From JAIQET01 sp035542575 (GTDB lineage: Bacteria > Acidobacteriota > Terriglobia > Terriglobales > Acidobacteriaceae), in the NCBI GenBank assembly GCA_035542575.1, contig DATKLE010000100.1, positions 62,001 to 126,000 on the forward strand: a stretch of 64,000 bases of DNA, written 5' to 3'. This document shows positions 34,188 to 41,952 of this stretch, in pieces. Made by a program: the position numbers and the translations under genes. The stretch's first letter is position 1. Every line of letters begins with the position of its first letter. The notes under the pieces were generated by a model. It did no database searches, was not told the DNA's origin, and saw nothing but the letters and a program-made list of their open reading frames with translations.

Positions 34188-34219
34188 ATTGGACAGGTTG
34201 TCGCCCCCCGCCCACGAAA

Positions 34220-35113
34220 CTACTTCTGGTTCCCGTTGTGCGGCTGGTTCTCAGCCAGCTCAGCTACGTGCTTTTTCAGCAGATCAACACCTTGTGCAAA
34301 GGTGAGGTCCGGCGGCGCTGGCTGGAAGTCACTGGCGATCTCATTCGACTGGATCTTCAGGCTCTTGAACAGCAGGATCTTGCCGGTGAAATCAAGGCTC
34401 ATGTGGCTGATTTCCCAGTGACCATCGCCCACATCAGCTTGCTCGACCAAGAAGTGCCCACCCTTGTCCAGGTGGCCGAGGATTCCCCAGCCGAAACTGA
34501 CGTCCTTGAATAGTGTGCCGTCGATCTTGGCGATCCGGTTCCTATTGGCGTCGATAAGGATGTAGCCCTGCATCCCCGCAAGCACCTGTTCGGTGCGGGA
34601 GGGTGGATCGTACCTCGGATTGGGACGGAACTTCAGCCGCAGCAGTTCGTCTCCCGGCTTGCCGATCCCCGGTGCGCCCAGCTCCGTACCATCCGGTTCG
34701 TAAATAAAGGCGTCCGGCATGGCTTTTACGATGCGGTTGACACGGGCCTCGTCTTCCTTCTCCTGCTTGCGCTTGCGCTGCAGGGCCTGGGGGTCCTGCG
34801 CCATGCGCTCGAGCCGGCTGACTTCCGCCTCCCGCATCTTCGGGCCAATAGGTTTGCCATTTACGGCTATGAGCAGACCCGCCATGGCGTCGCGGGTCTC
34901 CACCATCAGCTTGGTCTGCGAGCCGTGAACTGTCTCCTTCATGTCGCAAAACATGAATTTCGAGCCGTTGGCAGACTGCTTCAGCTCATTCTCCACGGTA
35001 TGGCGGACGAGGTCCGCGGGTGCGATGGAGGGCGCTTCGGAAGCCACCGCCGCCGCGGTTACCGCCATCGCGACAAGCCATGCCCCGACCGGTCGAATTG
35101 AGTTGAGCTTCAC
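34220..35113 (-). CDS. Secreted protein of unknown function
   Basis: 297 residues. A signal peptide ('RPVGAWLVAMAVTAAAVASE') is followed by 'DLVRHTVENELKQSANGSKF', a Lys/Arg/Glu-rich helix at about 110-130, and a beta-rich C-terminal part ('LLRLKFRPNPRY', 'GYILIDANRNRIAKIDGTLF'). The beta-rich region looks like an outer-membrane-lipoprotein-sorting type sheet, but the match is weak. It is probably periplasmic. It is convergent with the NSAR/OSBS gene and divergent from bactofilin. Confidence 0.75.
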   Translation of the reverse strand: MKLNSIRPVGAWLVAMAVTAAAVASEAPSIAPADLVRHTVENELKQSANGSKFMFCDMKETVHGSQTKLMVETRDAMAGLLIAVNGKPIGPKMREAEVSRLERMAQDPQALQRKRKQEKEDEARVNRIVKAMPDAFIYEPDGTELGAPGIGKPGDELLRLKFRPNPRYDPPSRTEQVLAGMQGYILIDANRNRIAKIDGTLFKDVSFGWGILGHLDKGGHFLVEQADVGDGHWEISHMSLDFTGKILLFKSLKIQSNEIASDFQPAPPDLTFAQGVDLLKKHVAELAENQPHNGNQK

Positions 35114-35313
35114 GGCGTTTCTTGAGCCTTTCTAGTTTAGACGAGAAATTCCGGCAATGGAGTTGTAACATGCAAGCCGGGTCGCTTGCGCGCCGCCGGA
35201 CAGGCTGGCCCGGCTTCATCGTTCGCTGTCACACCCGCAATTCGTCAAGATGATTTAGAATCCAGTATTCCCGCTTGATGTCCCGCGGTTAGTATGCCCA
35301 AGGAGGCTCGCTC

Positions 35314-35802
35314 ATGAATACACCTAGAACGCCGGAGTTTGCACACATTGGCCGGTCGGTCGTCATCAAGGGAGAACTGTCCGGCAGCGAGGACCTCTAT
35401 GTGGATGGCCGGGTCGAAGGCACCATCGAGCTGCAGGGCAACCGCTTGATCATCGGCCCCAACGGACAGGTGCGGGCCAACGTCAACGCCAAAGGGGTTG
35501 TGGTGGAGGGCAAGCTGGATGGTAACATTCGGGCCAGCGAGCGGGCGGAGTTGAAGAAATCAGCCATCGCGGTGGGCGACATTTTCACTCAGCGCGTTTC
35601 CATTGAAGATGGCGCCTATTTCAAGGGCCGGGTTGACATCCAGCGGGAAACCGCCAAGCCCGAAATCAAAGCGGAAGTGAAGAGCGCGACCGCTCCGCCT
35701 GCGAGTGCTGCGGTATCAGCGGGCACGGTCGTCTCCACCGGCAGCGGCTCATCCGGGAGCGCCGCGGACAAAACTCCCGTAACCGAGCCCAAAAAGGTTT
35801 GA
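35314..35802 (+). CDS. Bactofilin
   Basis: 162 residues. The core beta-helix is clear: 'HIGRSVVIKGELSGSEDLYV', 'DGRVEGTIELQGNRLIIGPN', 'GQVRANVNAKGVVVEGKLDG', 'NIRASERAELKKSAIAVGDI'. A Pro/Ala/Ser-rich disordered tail follows from about residue 115. Bactofilins polymerise without nucleotides into cytoskeletal filaments on the membrane. AAGGAGG lies seven bases before ATG 35314. No M23 peptidase gene, a frequent partner, is adjacent. Confidence 0.93.
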   Translation: MNTPRTPEFAHIGRSVVIKGELSGSEDLYVDGRVEGTIELQGNRLIIGPNGQVRANVNAKGVVVEGKLDGNIRASERAELKKSAIAVGDIFTQRVSIEDGAYFKGRVDIQRETAKPEIKAEVKSATAPPASAAVSAGTVVSTGSGSSGSAADKTPVTEPKKV

Positions 35803-35871
35803 CCGGTTTCACTGAGCATGCCGCGGTATAGTTAACCTGCGGAGCTTTGTGCAGCCGGACGCCAGTGGATT

Positions 35872-36600
35872 GTGATGGCATCCGTAACCAGCAGCTTCAT
35901 GAAACTCTTTCGTGGATCATCGGCCGACGCCGGTCCGCTTAGCCGGGCTACGGCGGGGACGCAACGGCTCACGCGCCGCTCCAGCGGTCTGGCCGAATTG
36001 GCGCGCTCGCTGGCCTCGGAGGAGCCGCTGTGTGTCCTCGACCTGGGTTCGACCTCGCCCCACAATATCCGCTACATGACCGAGCGCGGACACAAGATCT
36101 ACAGCGAAGACCTGCTGGTGGCCTCCACCGATCCCGCGCTCGCCAGCAAAGATGAGCAGGGCAATCCCATGCTCGACAGCAAGAAATTCCTGGCCGACAA
36201 CCTGGTGTATCCGGCAGCGCACTTCGACCTGGTGCTGTGCTGGAACCTGGCTGACTACCTGGACGAGAGCCTGGTCAAGCCGGTTGTGGGACGCCTGTGG
36301 TCCATGCTCAAACCCGGGGGTATGTTGCTGGCCTTCTTCCACACCAAAGAAGCCGGGCCGGACGCACCCTGCTACCGCTACCATATCGTGGGTAAGGACA
36401 CGCTGGAGATGCAGCACATCCAGGCCCGGCGCGAAGTGCGAAAAGGACCGACCGGCGCCGTCCACACCTCGATCGCAGGAGGCTTCCGCCTGCAGCGGGT
36501 GTTCAACAACCGCCACATCGAAAACCTGTTCCGCGATTTCGCCTCCATCAAGTTCTTCCTTGCGCGAGATAATGTGCGCGAAGTCCTCGTGGTGCGTTAG
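35872..36600 (+). CDS. SAM-dependent methyltransferase-like protein
   Basis: 242 residues. After a ~50-residue leader, 'PLCVLDLGSTSPHNIRYMTE' is a SAM-binding motif I in which the usual GxGxG is DLGSTS. 'HFDLVLCWNLADYL' is motif IV-like, and 'GRLWSMLKPGGMLLAFFH' is the post-I helix and strand. The altered glycine motif may weaken cofactor binding. The substrate is unknown. It starts at GTG 35872 or ATG 35875, 69 bp after bactofilin, and may share its transcript. Confidence 0.75.
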   Translation: MMASVTSSFMKLFRGSSADAGPLSRATAGTQRLTRRSSGLAELARSLASEEPLCVLDLGSTSPHNIRYMTERGHKIYSEDLLVASTDPALASKDEQGNPMLDSKKFLADNLVYPAAHFDLVLCWNLADYLDESLVKPVVGRLWSMLKPGGMLLAFFHTKEAGPDAPCYRYHIVGKDTLEMQHIQARREVRKGPTGAVHTSIAGGFRLQRVFNNRHIENLFRDFASIKFFLARDNVREVLVVR

Positions 36601-36618
36601 CGGCCCGCAACTGCATCC

Positions 36619-37707
36619 CTAGCGTGTCTTGCTCACCAGATATTGGGTGATCGCGGGAGTATTCTCCAGCAGCAACAGCAGAGGCGCGCGCAACGCTCTG
36701 GGCAGGATCAGCATTCGCCGGATTCTGGACGAAGTGCGGAAAACGCGAGCGAGCTGCCGGCGATAGCAGCGTTGATATTCGTCCCTCGCCTCTTGCTGGG
36801 AGATCTCCCCGCGAAAGAAGCGCGCCAGGCAACCCGCCGCCAGGGCGCCGCTGCGCAGGGCCAGCGAGATTCCATCGCCCACAAAGGGATCTACAAATCC
36901 CGCGGCATCACCGGTCATCAGGATTCCATCGCGTTCGGGCTGGGGATCGCGGAAGATGAGGGGTGAGGTGCTCACCGGTTCGCTCAGTGGCTGCCAATGA
37001 CGGCTGCGCTCCCGAAGCGCAGGATGCTGGGTCAGGACTTCGGGAAGGGTGCTGGCGATCTCGACGCGCACCATGGCACAGGCGTTCACCCGTCCCGCGC
37101 CCTCCAGCCCGACGGGTTGTACGCCGCAGTAGCCGCCGTCGAAGAAATACAAATCCACCGAGGGGCTGGGGGAGCGCTCGGCAAAATGGCCCTTCACTCC
37201 GAGCCATTTCTCGCGGCGGTTGCCATTTTGGGGCGCGGACAGGTTCGACCAGCGGCCGGAGGCGTTGAGCACGGCACGAGCCTCGAATTCTCCAGCCGAC
37301 GTCGCTACCCGGAAGGGGCCGGCGCCGGTGATACCATTCACTGTGGTTTGTTGACGCGCGTCAACGCCCGCGGCCGCCGCTGCGTCCCACAGGGCGGCGT
37401 CAAGGTCAAGCCGGGCAATGCTGGCGGCCGGGGGATGGATGACGGTCTCCAGCCTGCGGCCGTCGAGGAACAGTCGAGCCCGCGGAATGCGGACGGCATC
37501 ACTCAGCAGGTTGCAGCGTGAGTCGAGCAGGGTCGCGAGCAATTCCAAGGATTCGGACGAGACAAACTCCCCGCAGACCTTGTGGCGGGGAAAGCGTCCC
37601 CGCTCCAGCAACAGCACGCGCGCGCCGCTGCGCGCAGCGGTGATCGCGGCAGAGGCGCCCGCCGGGCCTCCGCCGATTACCAGAAGATCGTAGGTCACCG
37701 CTTCCAC
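36619..37707 (-). CDS. FAD-dependent oxidoreductase (geranylgeranyl-reductase-like)
   Basis: 362 residues. 'DLLVIGGGPAGASAAITAAR' is the FAD-binding GxGxxG, 'RFPRHKVCGEFVS' is the family motif that follows it, and 'LMTGDAAGFVDPFVGDGISL' is the second FAD motif. This group includes geranylgeranyl reductases and halogenase-like monooxygenases; the substrate is unknown. It starts at GTG 37707 inside the 3' end of the methyltransferase gene (13-nt overlap), so the two are translationally coupled. Confidence 0.9.
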   Translation of the reverse strand: MEAVTYDLLVIGGGPAGASAAITAARSGARVLLLERGRFPRHKVCGEFVSSESLELLATLLDSRCNLLSDAVRIPRARLFLDGRRLETVIHPPAASIARLDLDAALWDAAAAAGVDARQQTTVNGITGAGPFRVATSAGEFEARAVLNASGRWSNLSAPQNGNRREKWLGVKGHFAERSPSPSVDLYFFDGGYCGVQPVGLEGAGRVNACAMVRVEIASTLPEVLTQHPALRERSRHWQPLSEPVSTSPLIFRDPQPERDGILMTGDAAGFVDPFVGDGISLALRSGALAAGCLARFFRGEISQQEARDEYQRCYRRQLARVFRTSSRIRRMLILPRALRAPLLLLLENTPAITQYLVSKTR

Positions 37708-38360
37708 GCGATTGCACCCATGCGAAACAAATAATGGCGATAAATCTCCACCCGCGCCGCGCGCGTTTGCTCGAGCAGCATCCGCATCTCTGCCGGAGTA
37801 TAGGCGGCCCGCACCGAGGCCGGCGCGTCGTGGCGCGTCAGGCGGCTGCGATACAGAGGATAACCGGCGTACACCAAGGCCACGTGGAAGGGATGCCGGA
37901 TCAGATCATTGATGAGGACGCCGACGCGGCAGACCCGCAGCGCCTCGTTGACGAAATTCTTGACCTCCTCCGGCGACAGATGGTGCATGAACAAGGCGCA
38001 GCCAACCAGATCAAAACTCGCTTCGGCGAACGGCAGCGCGAGGGCATCCGCGACAACCGAACGACCTCCATTGATCAGATGCGCCGGGGAACGGTCGAGC
38101 AAGGTGGTTTCCAACTGCACGCCGCGACGCTGCAATCGTCGCTGCGTATGCGCGGGCACATCGCCGGAACCGGCAGCTACCTCCAGAAACGAGAGCGCGG
38201 TCACATCCAACTTGCGCGCGACCCGCTCCACCATCGAATACGTCGTGGCACTGCCGCCAAACCAGCGGTTGATCAAGCGCAGATCGGCCAGAGACTCGGC
38301 AATTTCGGCGGGAGTGCCGGCGTCTGTGTCGAGCAATTCGGGAGTGACGACCCTCTTCAT
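37695..38360 (-). CDS. SAM-dependent methyltransferase
   Basis: 221 residues from 'MKRVVTPELLDTD'. 'LRLINRWFGGSATTYSMVER' precedes motif I 'LSFLEVAAGSGDVPAHTQ', and 'ASFDLVGCALFMHHLSPEEV' is motif IV with its following helix. Methyltransferases of this kind occur beside FAD oxidoreductases and type III polyketide synthases in other bacteria. Here only the oxidoreductase partner is present. The longest frame starts at 38411, but those 17 codons look noncoding. Confidence 0.88.
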   Translation of the reverse strand: MKRVVTPELLDTDAGTPAEIAESLADLRLINRWFGGSATTYSMVERVARKLDVTALSFLEVAAGSGDVPAHTQRRLQRRGVQLETTLLDRSPAHLINGGRSVVADALALPFAEASFDLVGCALFMHHLSPEEVKNFVNEALRVCRVGVLINDLIRHPFHVALVYAGYPLYRSRLTRHDAPASVRAAYTPAEMRMLLEQTRAARVEIYRHYLFRMGAIAWKR

Positions 38361-38442
38361 CGCAGAAAAATGAGGCCACTGGCACACAAAGCACAACGAA
38401 GGTGCCCGCATTCCCCGGCATCCCCAGTGTCTTCCGTGGGTT

Positions 38443-40212
38443 TTACACCTCGGCCAGTTCTTCCTCCAGCAGTTGCTTGTTGTACAGGTCGGTGTAGTAC
38501 CCGTTTTGGGCGATGAGTTCGTCGTGCGTGCCCAGTTCGACGATGCGGCCGCCGTGCAGCACCGCGATCTGGTCGGCGTTGCGCACGGTGGAGACGCGGT
38601 GGGAGATGAAAATCGTCGTCCGGTCGCGCATCACCTCGCGCAGATGGTTGAGGATCTTGTCCTCGGTGTGGGTATCCACGCTGGAGAGGGCATCATCGAG
38701 AATCAGAATCCGTGGGTTGCGCAGGATGGCGCGCGCGATCGCCGTGCGCTGCTTTTGCCCGCCGGAGAGCGTGATGCCGCGCTCTCCAACCATGGTCTGA
38801 TACTGTTCCGGGAAGCCCTCAATGTCCGCCGCAATGCTGGCGGCTTCAGCGGCGGTCCGGATTTCGCCCTCGCCGGCGTCGGGCTTGCCAAAAGCAATGT
38901 TCTCGCGCACGGTTTCGCTGAAGAGGAAAGTCTCCTGGGGGACGAAGCCGATGTCACGACGCAGGGCTGCCAGGGGAAACTCGCGGATGGGTCTGCCGTC
39001 AATCAACACGGTTCCCGGCACGGCATCGTAGATGCGCGGTACCAGGTTGATCAGAGTGGTCTTCCCCGAACCCGTTGGCCCCACGATGGCCAGGCTGCTG
39101 CCCGCAGGGATGTGCAGGTCGACGTCGTGCAGGACCGGAGTGCCGTTGTAGGCGAAGTTCAGGCCGCGAAACTCAATCTCTCCTCGAATCTGCTCCCGCG
39201 CGGAGTGGGCGCCCCCGCCCGCGACTGCGGCCGCGATTTCGGGTGTGTCCACGATCTCCGGCTTCTCGGTCAGAATCTGATTGATCCGCCCCATGGACGC
39301 CGTACCGCGCTGGAATATGTTGATCACCCACCCCAGAGCAATCACCGGCCAGGTCAGCTGCACCATGTAGGTGTTGAACGCCACGAAGTCACCGACCGTG
39401 ATGCGTCCGCGGAGAACCTCCCTCCCGCCCAGCCAGAGCACCAGCACAATGGCAAAACCCAGCAGGGTCTCCAGAGTCGGCCACAGCATACCCATCAGGC
39501 GGACCAGCTTGAGGCTGCGGTTGATGTATTCCTGGTTCGAGGCTTCGAACCCGGCGATCTCCGCTTCTTCCTGCACGTAGGCGCGAATCACGCGGGCACC
39601 GGAGAAGTTCTCCTGGGCGCGGGCCGAGATGTCGGAAAACATCGCTTGGATCTTCTCGAAGCGCTCGTGAATTTGCCGTCCGAAGTACTGAATCACAATG
39701 CTCACAACCGGCAGCGGCAGGAAGGCGTAGAGGGTCAGCTTAGGGCTGATGGCCAGCATGAAGGCCAGGGCACCGGCAGTGAACACGATGGTGTTCGCCG
39801 AATACATGATCGCCGGCCCTAGCAGCATGCGGACGGCGTTCAGATCATTGGTGGCGCGGGCCATGATGTCGCCGGTTCGGGTGCGCTGGTAATACGAATA
39901 GGACAGTCCCTCCAGGTGGCGGAAAAGATCGTTGCGCAGGTCGAATTCGATCTTGCGCGAAATGCCGATGACAATCCAGCGGGTCAGGAACTGGAAGATG
40001 GCTTTCGTCCCGGCCACGGCCAGCAACAGCAGCGCGTAGGTCAAAAGCTTCTGGCGGGTCACACCGAGGTGGAGGTCATCCACCGCGCGCCGAATCACCT
40101 GCGGGAACAGGATCCAGATGCCGTTGTTCAGGAAGACACACAGCGTCCCCACCACGTAACCACGGCGGTATTTCTTGAGGTACGGAAAGAGTGGGCGCAG
40201 GCTCCGCAGCAT
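38443..40212 (-). CDS. ABC exporter, MsbA/multidrug type (fused permease-ATPase)
   Basis: 589 residues. The N-terminal half has six membrane segments ('YVVGTLCVFLNNGIWILFPQ', 'LLTYALLLLAVAGTKAIF', and others). The C-terminal half is a complete ATPase: Walker A 'VGPTGSGKTTLI', Q-loop 'VPQETFLFS', signature 'LSGGQKQR', Walker B 'ILILDDALSSVD' and H-loop 'ISHRVSTV'. It forms a homodimer or heterodimer exporting lipids or drugs. It lies 82 bp upstream of the methyltransferase/oxidoreductase pair and 90 bp downstream of the small ORF after the Spy gene, so it may belong to either unit. Confidence 0.93.
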   Translation of the reverse strand: MLRSLRPLFPYLKKYRRGYVVGTLCVFLNNGIWILFPQVIRRAVDDLHLGVTRQKLLTYALLLLAVAGTKAIFQFLTRWIVIGISRKIEFDLRNDLFRHLEGLSYSYYQRTRTGDIMARATNDLNAVRMLLGPAIMYSANTIVFTAGALAFMLAISPKLTLYAFLPLPVVSIVIQYFGRQIHERFEKIQAMFSDISARAQENFSGARVIRAYVQEEAEIAGFEASNQEYINRSLKLVRLMGMLWPTLETLLGFAIVLVLWLGGREVLRGRITVGDFVAFNTYMVQLTWPVIALGWVINIFQRGTASMGRINQILTEKPEIVDTPEIAAAVAGGGAHSAREQIRGEIEFRGLNFAYNGTPVLHDVDLHIPAGSSLAIVGPTGSGKTTLINLVPRIYDAVPGTVLIDGRPIREFPLAALRRDIGFVPQETFLFSETVRENIAFGKPDAGEGEIRTAAEAASIAADIEGFPEQYQTMVGERGITLSGGQKQRTAIARAILRNPRILILDDALSSVDTHTEDKILNHLREVMRDRTTIFISHRVSTVRNADQIAVLHGGRIVELGTHDELIAQNGYYTDLYNKQLLEEELAEV

Positions 40213-40301
40213 GGGCTAGTAGATGCGATTCTACCAGCGCCGGCTTCAGTTTTCGCCCCGGAGCCCACTGCCGGTTCAGGTTCGCTCATTCTTAGCCTTG
40301 G

Positions 40302-40412
40302 CTAATCATGGCGGAACACAACCAGGCAGATAAGCGCCAGCACCACTGTCCAGCCCGAAAGCAACAGCCAGCCAACATTCATCAGGTAAGAAAAGAGGGC
40401 TTCGGTATTCAT
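40302..40412 (-). CDS. Candidate 36-residue single-pass membrane protein
   Basis: The frame encodes 'MNTEALFSYLMNVGWLLLSG' and continues with 'WTVVLALICLVVF' before a short charged tail 'RHD'. One membrane segment is obvious. No strong ribosome site precedes ATG 40412. It lies between the Spy/CpxP-like gene and the ABC exporter on the same strand. Small membrane proteins often modulate transporters or kinases, but that is only a possibility here. Confidence 0.45.
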   Translation of the reverse strand: MNTEALFSYLMNVGWLLLSGWTVVLALICLVVFRHD

Positions 40413-40485
40413 CGTCAATACCGCCGCATCTCGTCGCGGTTGGAAGCCGGACCGCGCACGACCCCGCCGCCTCCTGCAAGAAATG

Positions 40486-40537
40486 CCACAGAAAACAAGG
40501 GCCGGGGAGATGAACGTGGCGCTCCCTGTTTCTGTGG
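40486..40537. repeat. Inverted repeat 'ccacagaaaaca / tgtttctgtgg'
   Basis: CCACAGAAA at the left and TTTCTGTGG at the right, plus inner CA-GGG/CCC-TG pairs, form a hairpin downstream of the Spy/CpxP-like gene. It could attenuate transcription into the small ORF and exporter. Confidence 0.6.
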
Positions 40538-40564
40538 CTGGAAACCCTGGCCGCAGCATGCCGG

Positions 40565-41044
40565 TTACTGGTTCTGCGGTTGCGACTCCTGCATGTGCTT
40601 CATGAACCTTTGTTCCCGCCGGTTCGTAAGCTCGACCAGCTTGGACTGCTGGTCCGGCGTAAGTACCTGGAACATCGCCGCTTCCATCTTCGCCTTCTGG
40701 ACCTCCAGCTCGATCATGGACTGGGCCTGTTGGGTGGCAATCGTGCGGGCCTTGGCCTCGTCGAAGTTGCCGCTCTGCACCAGTTGCCGCATGGCCTGGC
40801 GGTTTTGTCCCATTTGCTGGAACAAGGGCCGGATCGTGGATTTCTGGTTCTCCATGATCTGTTTGATCTGTGCCTGCTGTGCGTCGGTAAGGTTCAGGTA
40901 ATCCGCGTAGAAGCCCAGCATGTGTTCGCCAAACATCCCGCGGCCGTGCATGTGCGCCGGTTTGACGGTCTGCGACAAGGCCAGCGCTGCCACTAGGGTG
41001 ACCGCAAGCACGGCAACCACTACCGCGATTCGACTCGACTTCAT
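40565..41044 (-). CDS. Spy/CpxP-like periplasmic protein
   Basis: 159 residues. A signal peptide ('IAVVVAVLAVTLVAALALS') precedes a helical body with 'LNLTDAQQAQIKQIMENQK' and 'FQVLTPDQQSKLVELTNRRE', the paired LTxxQ motifs of Spy/CpxP. These proteins are periplasmic chaperones or stress sensors. In enterobacteria CpxP restrains the CpxA kinase. Here the gene is divergent from an OmpR-type regulator and HAMP kinase, with CpxR-like boxes between, so the same feedback circuit is likely. Confidence 0.9.
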   Translation of the reverse strand: MKSSRIAVVVAVLAVTLVAALALSQTVKPAHMHGRGMFGEHMLGFYADYLNLTDAQQAQIKQIMENQKSTIRPLFQQMGQNRQAMRQLVQSGNFDEAKARTIATQQAQSMIELEVQKAKMEAAMFQVLTPDQQSKLVELTNRREQRFMKHMQESQPQNQ

Positions 41045-41120
41045 AATTCCTCCCGGGAGTTTCCCATTCCCCGTGTGAATTTGCTCTCATACATAAGAAC
41101 ACTTTCCGGGGAAGCAGGCG

Positions 41121-41215
41121 GTAAAGAGTCGGTCAAGCGGAGTAAAGTTTTGTAAAGTGTGCCAGTTAGGGGGTTTGACAATTCTTTACGCCCTGCGCGA
41201 ATGCGCTGTTGTAAA
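41121..41215. promoter_or_regulatory. CpxR-like boxes (GTAAA repeats) in divergent promoter
   Basis: GTAAA occurs at 41121, 41142, 41152 and 41211, with the inverse TTTAC at 41185. The pair 41142/41152 is GTAAA-N5-GTAAA, the E. coli CpxR consensus. A TTGACA -35-like hexamer lies at 41175-41180. The cluster fills the gap between the Spy/CpxP-like gene and the regulator gene. Confidence 0.75.
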
Positions 41216-41229
41216 ACATAGGCAGAACC

Positions 41230-41952
41230 GTGGATTGCATTCTGGTCATTGACGACGACGTGGAGCTCTGCAGCCTGGTGGGCGAATACCTGCAGGCTGA
41301 GGGCTTTCAGGTCGAATCCGCCCATGACGGCGAGCGTGGCTTGCAACGCGCGTTGGGCGGAAATTACGTCCTGGTCGTGCTGGACGTGATGTTGCCCGGC
41401 ATCAATGGTTTCGAAGTTTTGCGCAGGATTCGCAACCGCTCGCGCATTCCCGTCCTGCTCCTCACCGCCCGCGGGGAAGATGTCGACCGCATTGTCGGCC
41501 TGGAGATCGGCGCGGACGACTACCTGCCCAAGCCTTTCAACCCGCGTGAACTGGTGGCGCGCATTCGCGCCATCTTGCGGCGGACGCGTTCGGCGGAAAA
41601 GTCCCTTGCGGCGCAACCCGGCGAGATTCTGCGCGTAGGCGACATCGAACTCGATCCCGCCACCCGCACCGTGCGCCAGGCCGGCAAGCCGGTCGAGTTC
41701 ACCTCGGTCGAATTCAATCTGCTGCAAGTCCTGCTTAGCGAAGCCGGCCGCGTGGTCACCCGCGAGCGTCTGGCGGATGCGGTTTTGAGCCGCAAGTTCT
41801 CTCCCTTTGACCGCAGCATTGACATGCACGTCAGCAAAGTGCGGAAGAAGCTCGGGGACTCGGAAGGGGAGAGGGAACACATCAAGACGGTACGCGGAGT
41901 GGGCTACATTTTTGCGCGTCCTCGCGAGAAGGTGCGGAGCAGCGCGCCATGA
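41230..41952 (+). CDS. OmpR/CpxR-family response regulator
   Basis: 240 residues. The receiver domain has the acidic pocket 'ILVIDDDVELCSL', phospho-acceptor Asp52 ('VLVVLDVMLPGING') and Lys in 'DDYLPKPFNPREL'. The C-terminal winged helix is typical ('LLQVLLSEAGRVVTRERLAD', 'SIDMHVSKVRKKLGD', 'IKTVRGVGYIFA'). It starts at GTG 41230 with only a weak ribosome site and overlaps the kinase gene by 4 nt. It is the likely binder of the GTAAA boxes upstream, and so probably autoregulated. Confidence 0.94.
   Translation: MDCILVIDDDVELCSLVGEYLQAEGFQVESAHDGERGLQRALGGNYVLVVLDVMLPGINGFEVLRRIRNRSRIPVLLLTARGEDVDRIVGLEIGADDYLPKPFNPRELVARIRAILRRTRSAEKSLAAQPGEILRVGDIELDPATRTVRQAGKPVEFTSVEFNLLQVLLSEAGRVVTRERLADAVLSRKFSPFDRSIDMHVSKVRKKLGDSEGEREHIKTVRGVGYIFARPREKVRSSAP

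Noticed and set aside
38473..39822. 449-codon plus-strand frame
   Set aside because: Antisense to the ABC exporter, whose Walker motifs are unambiguous.
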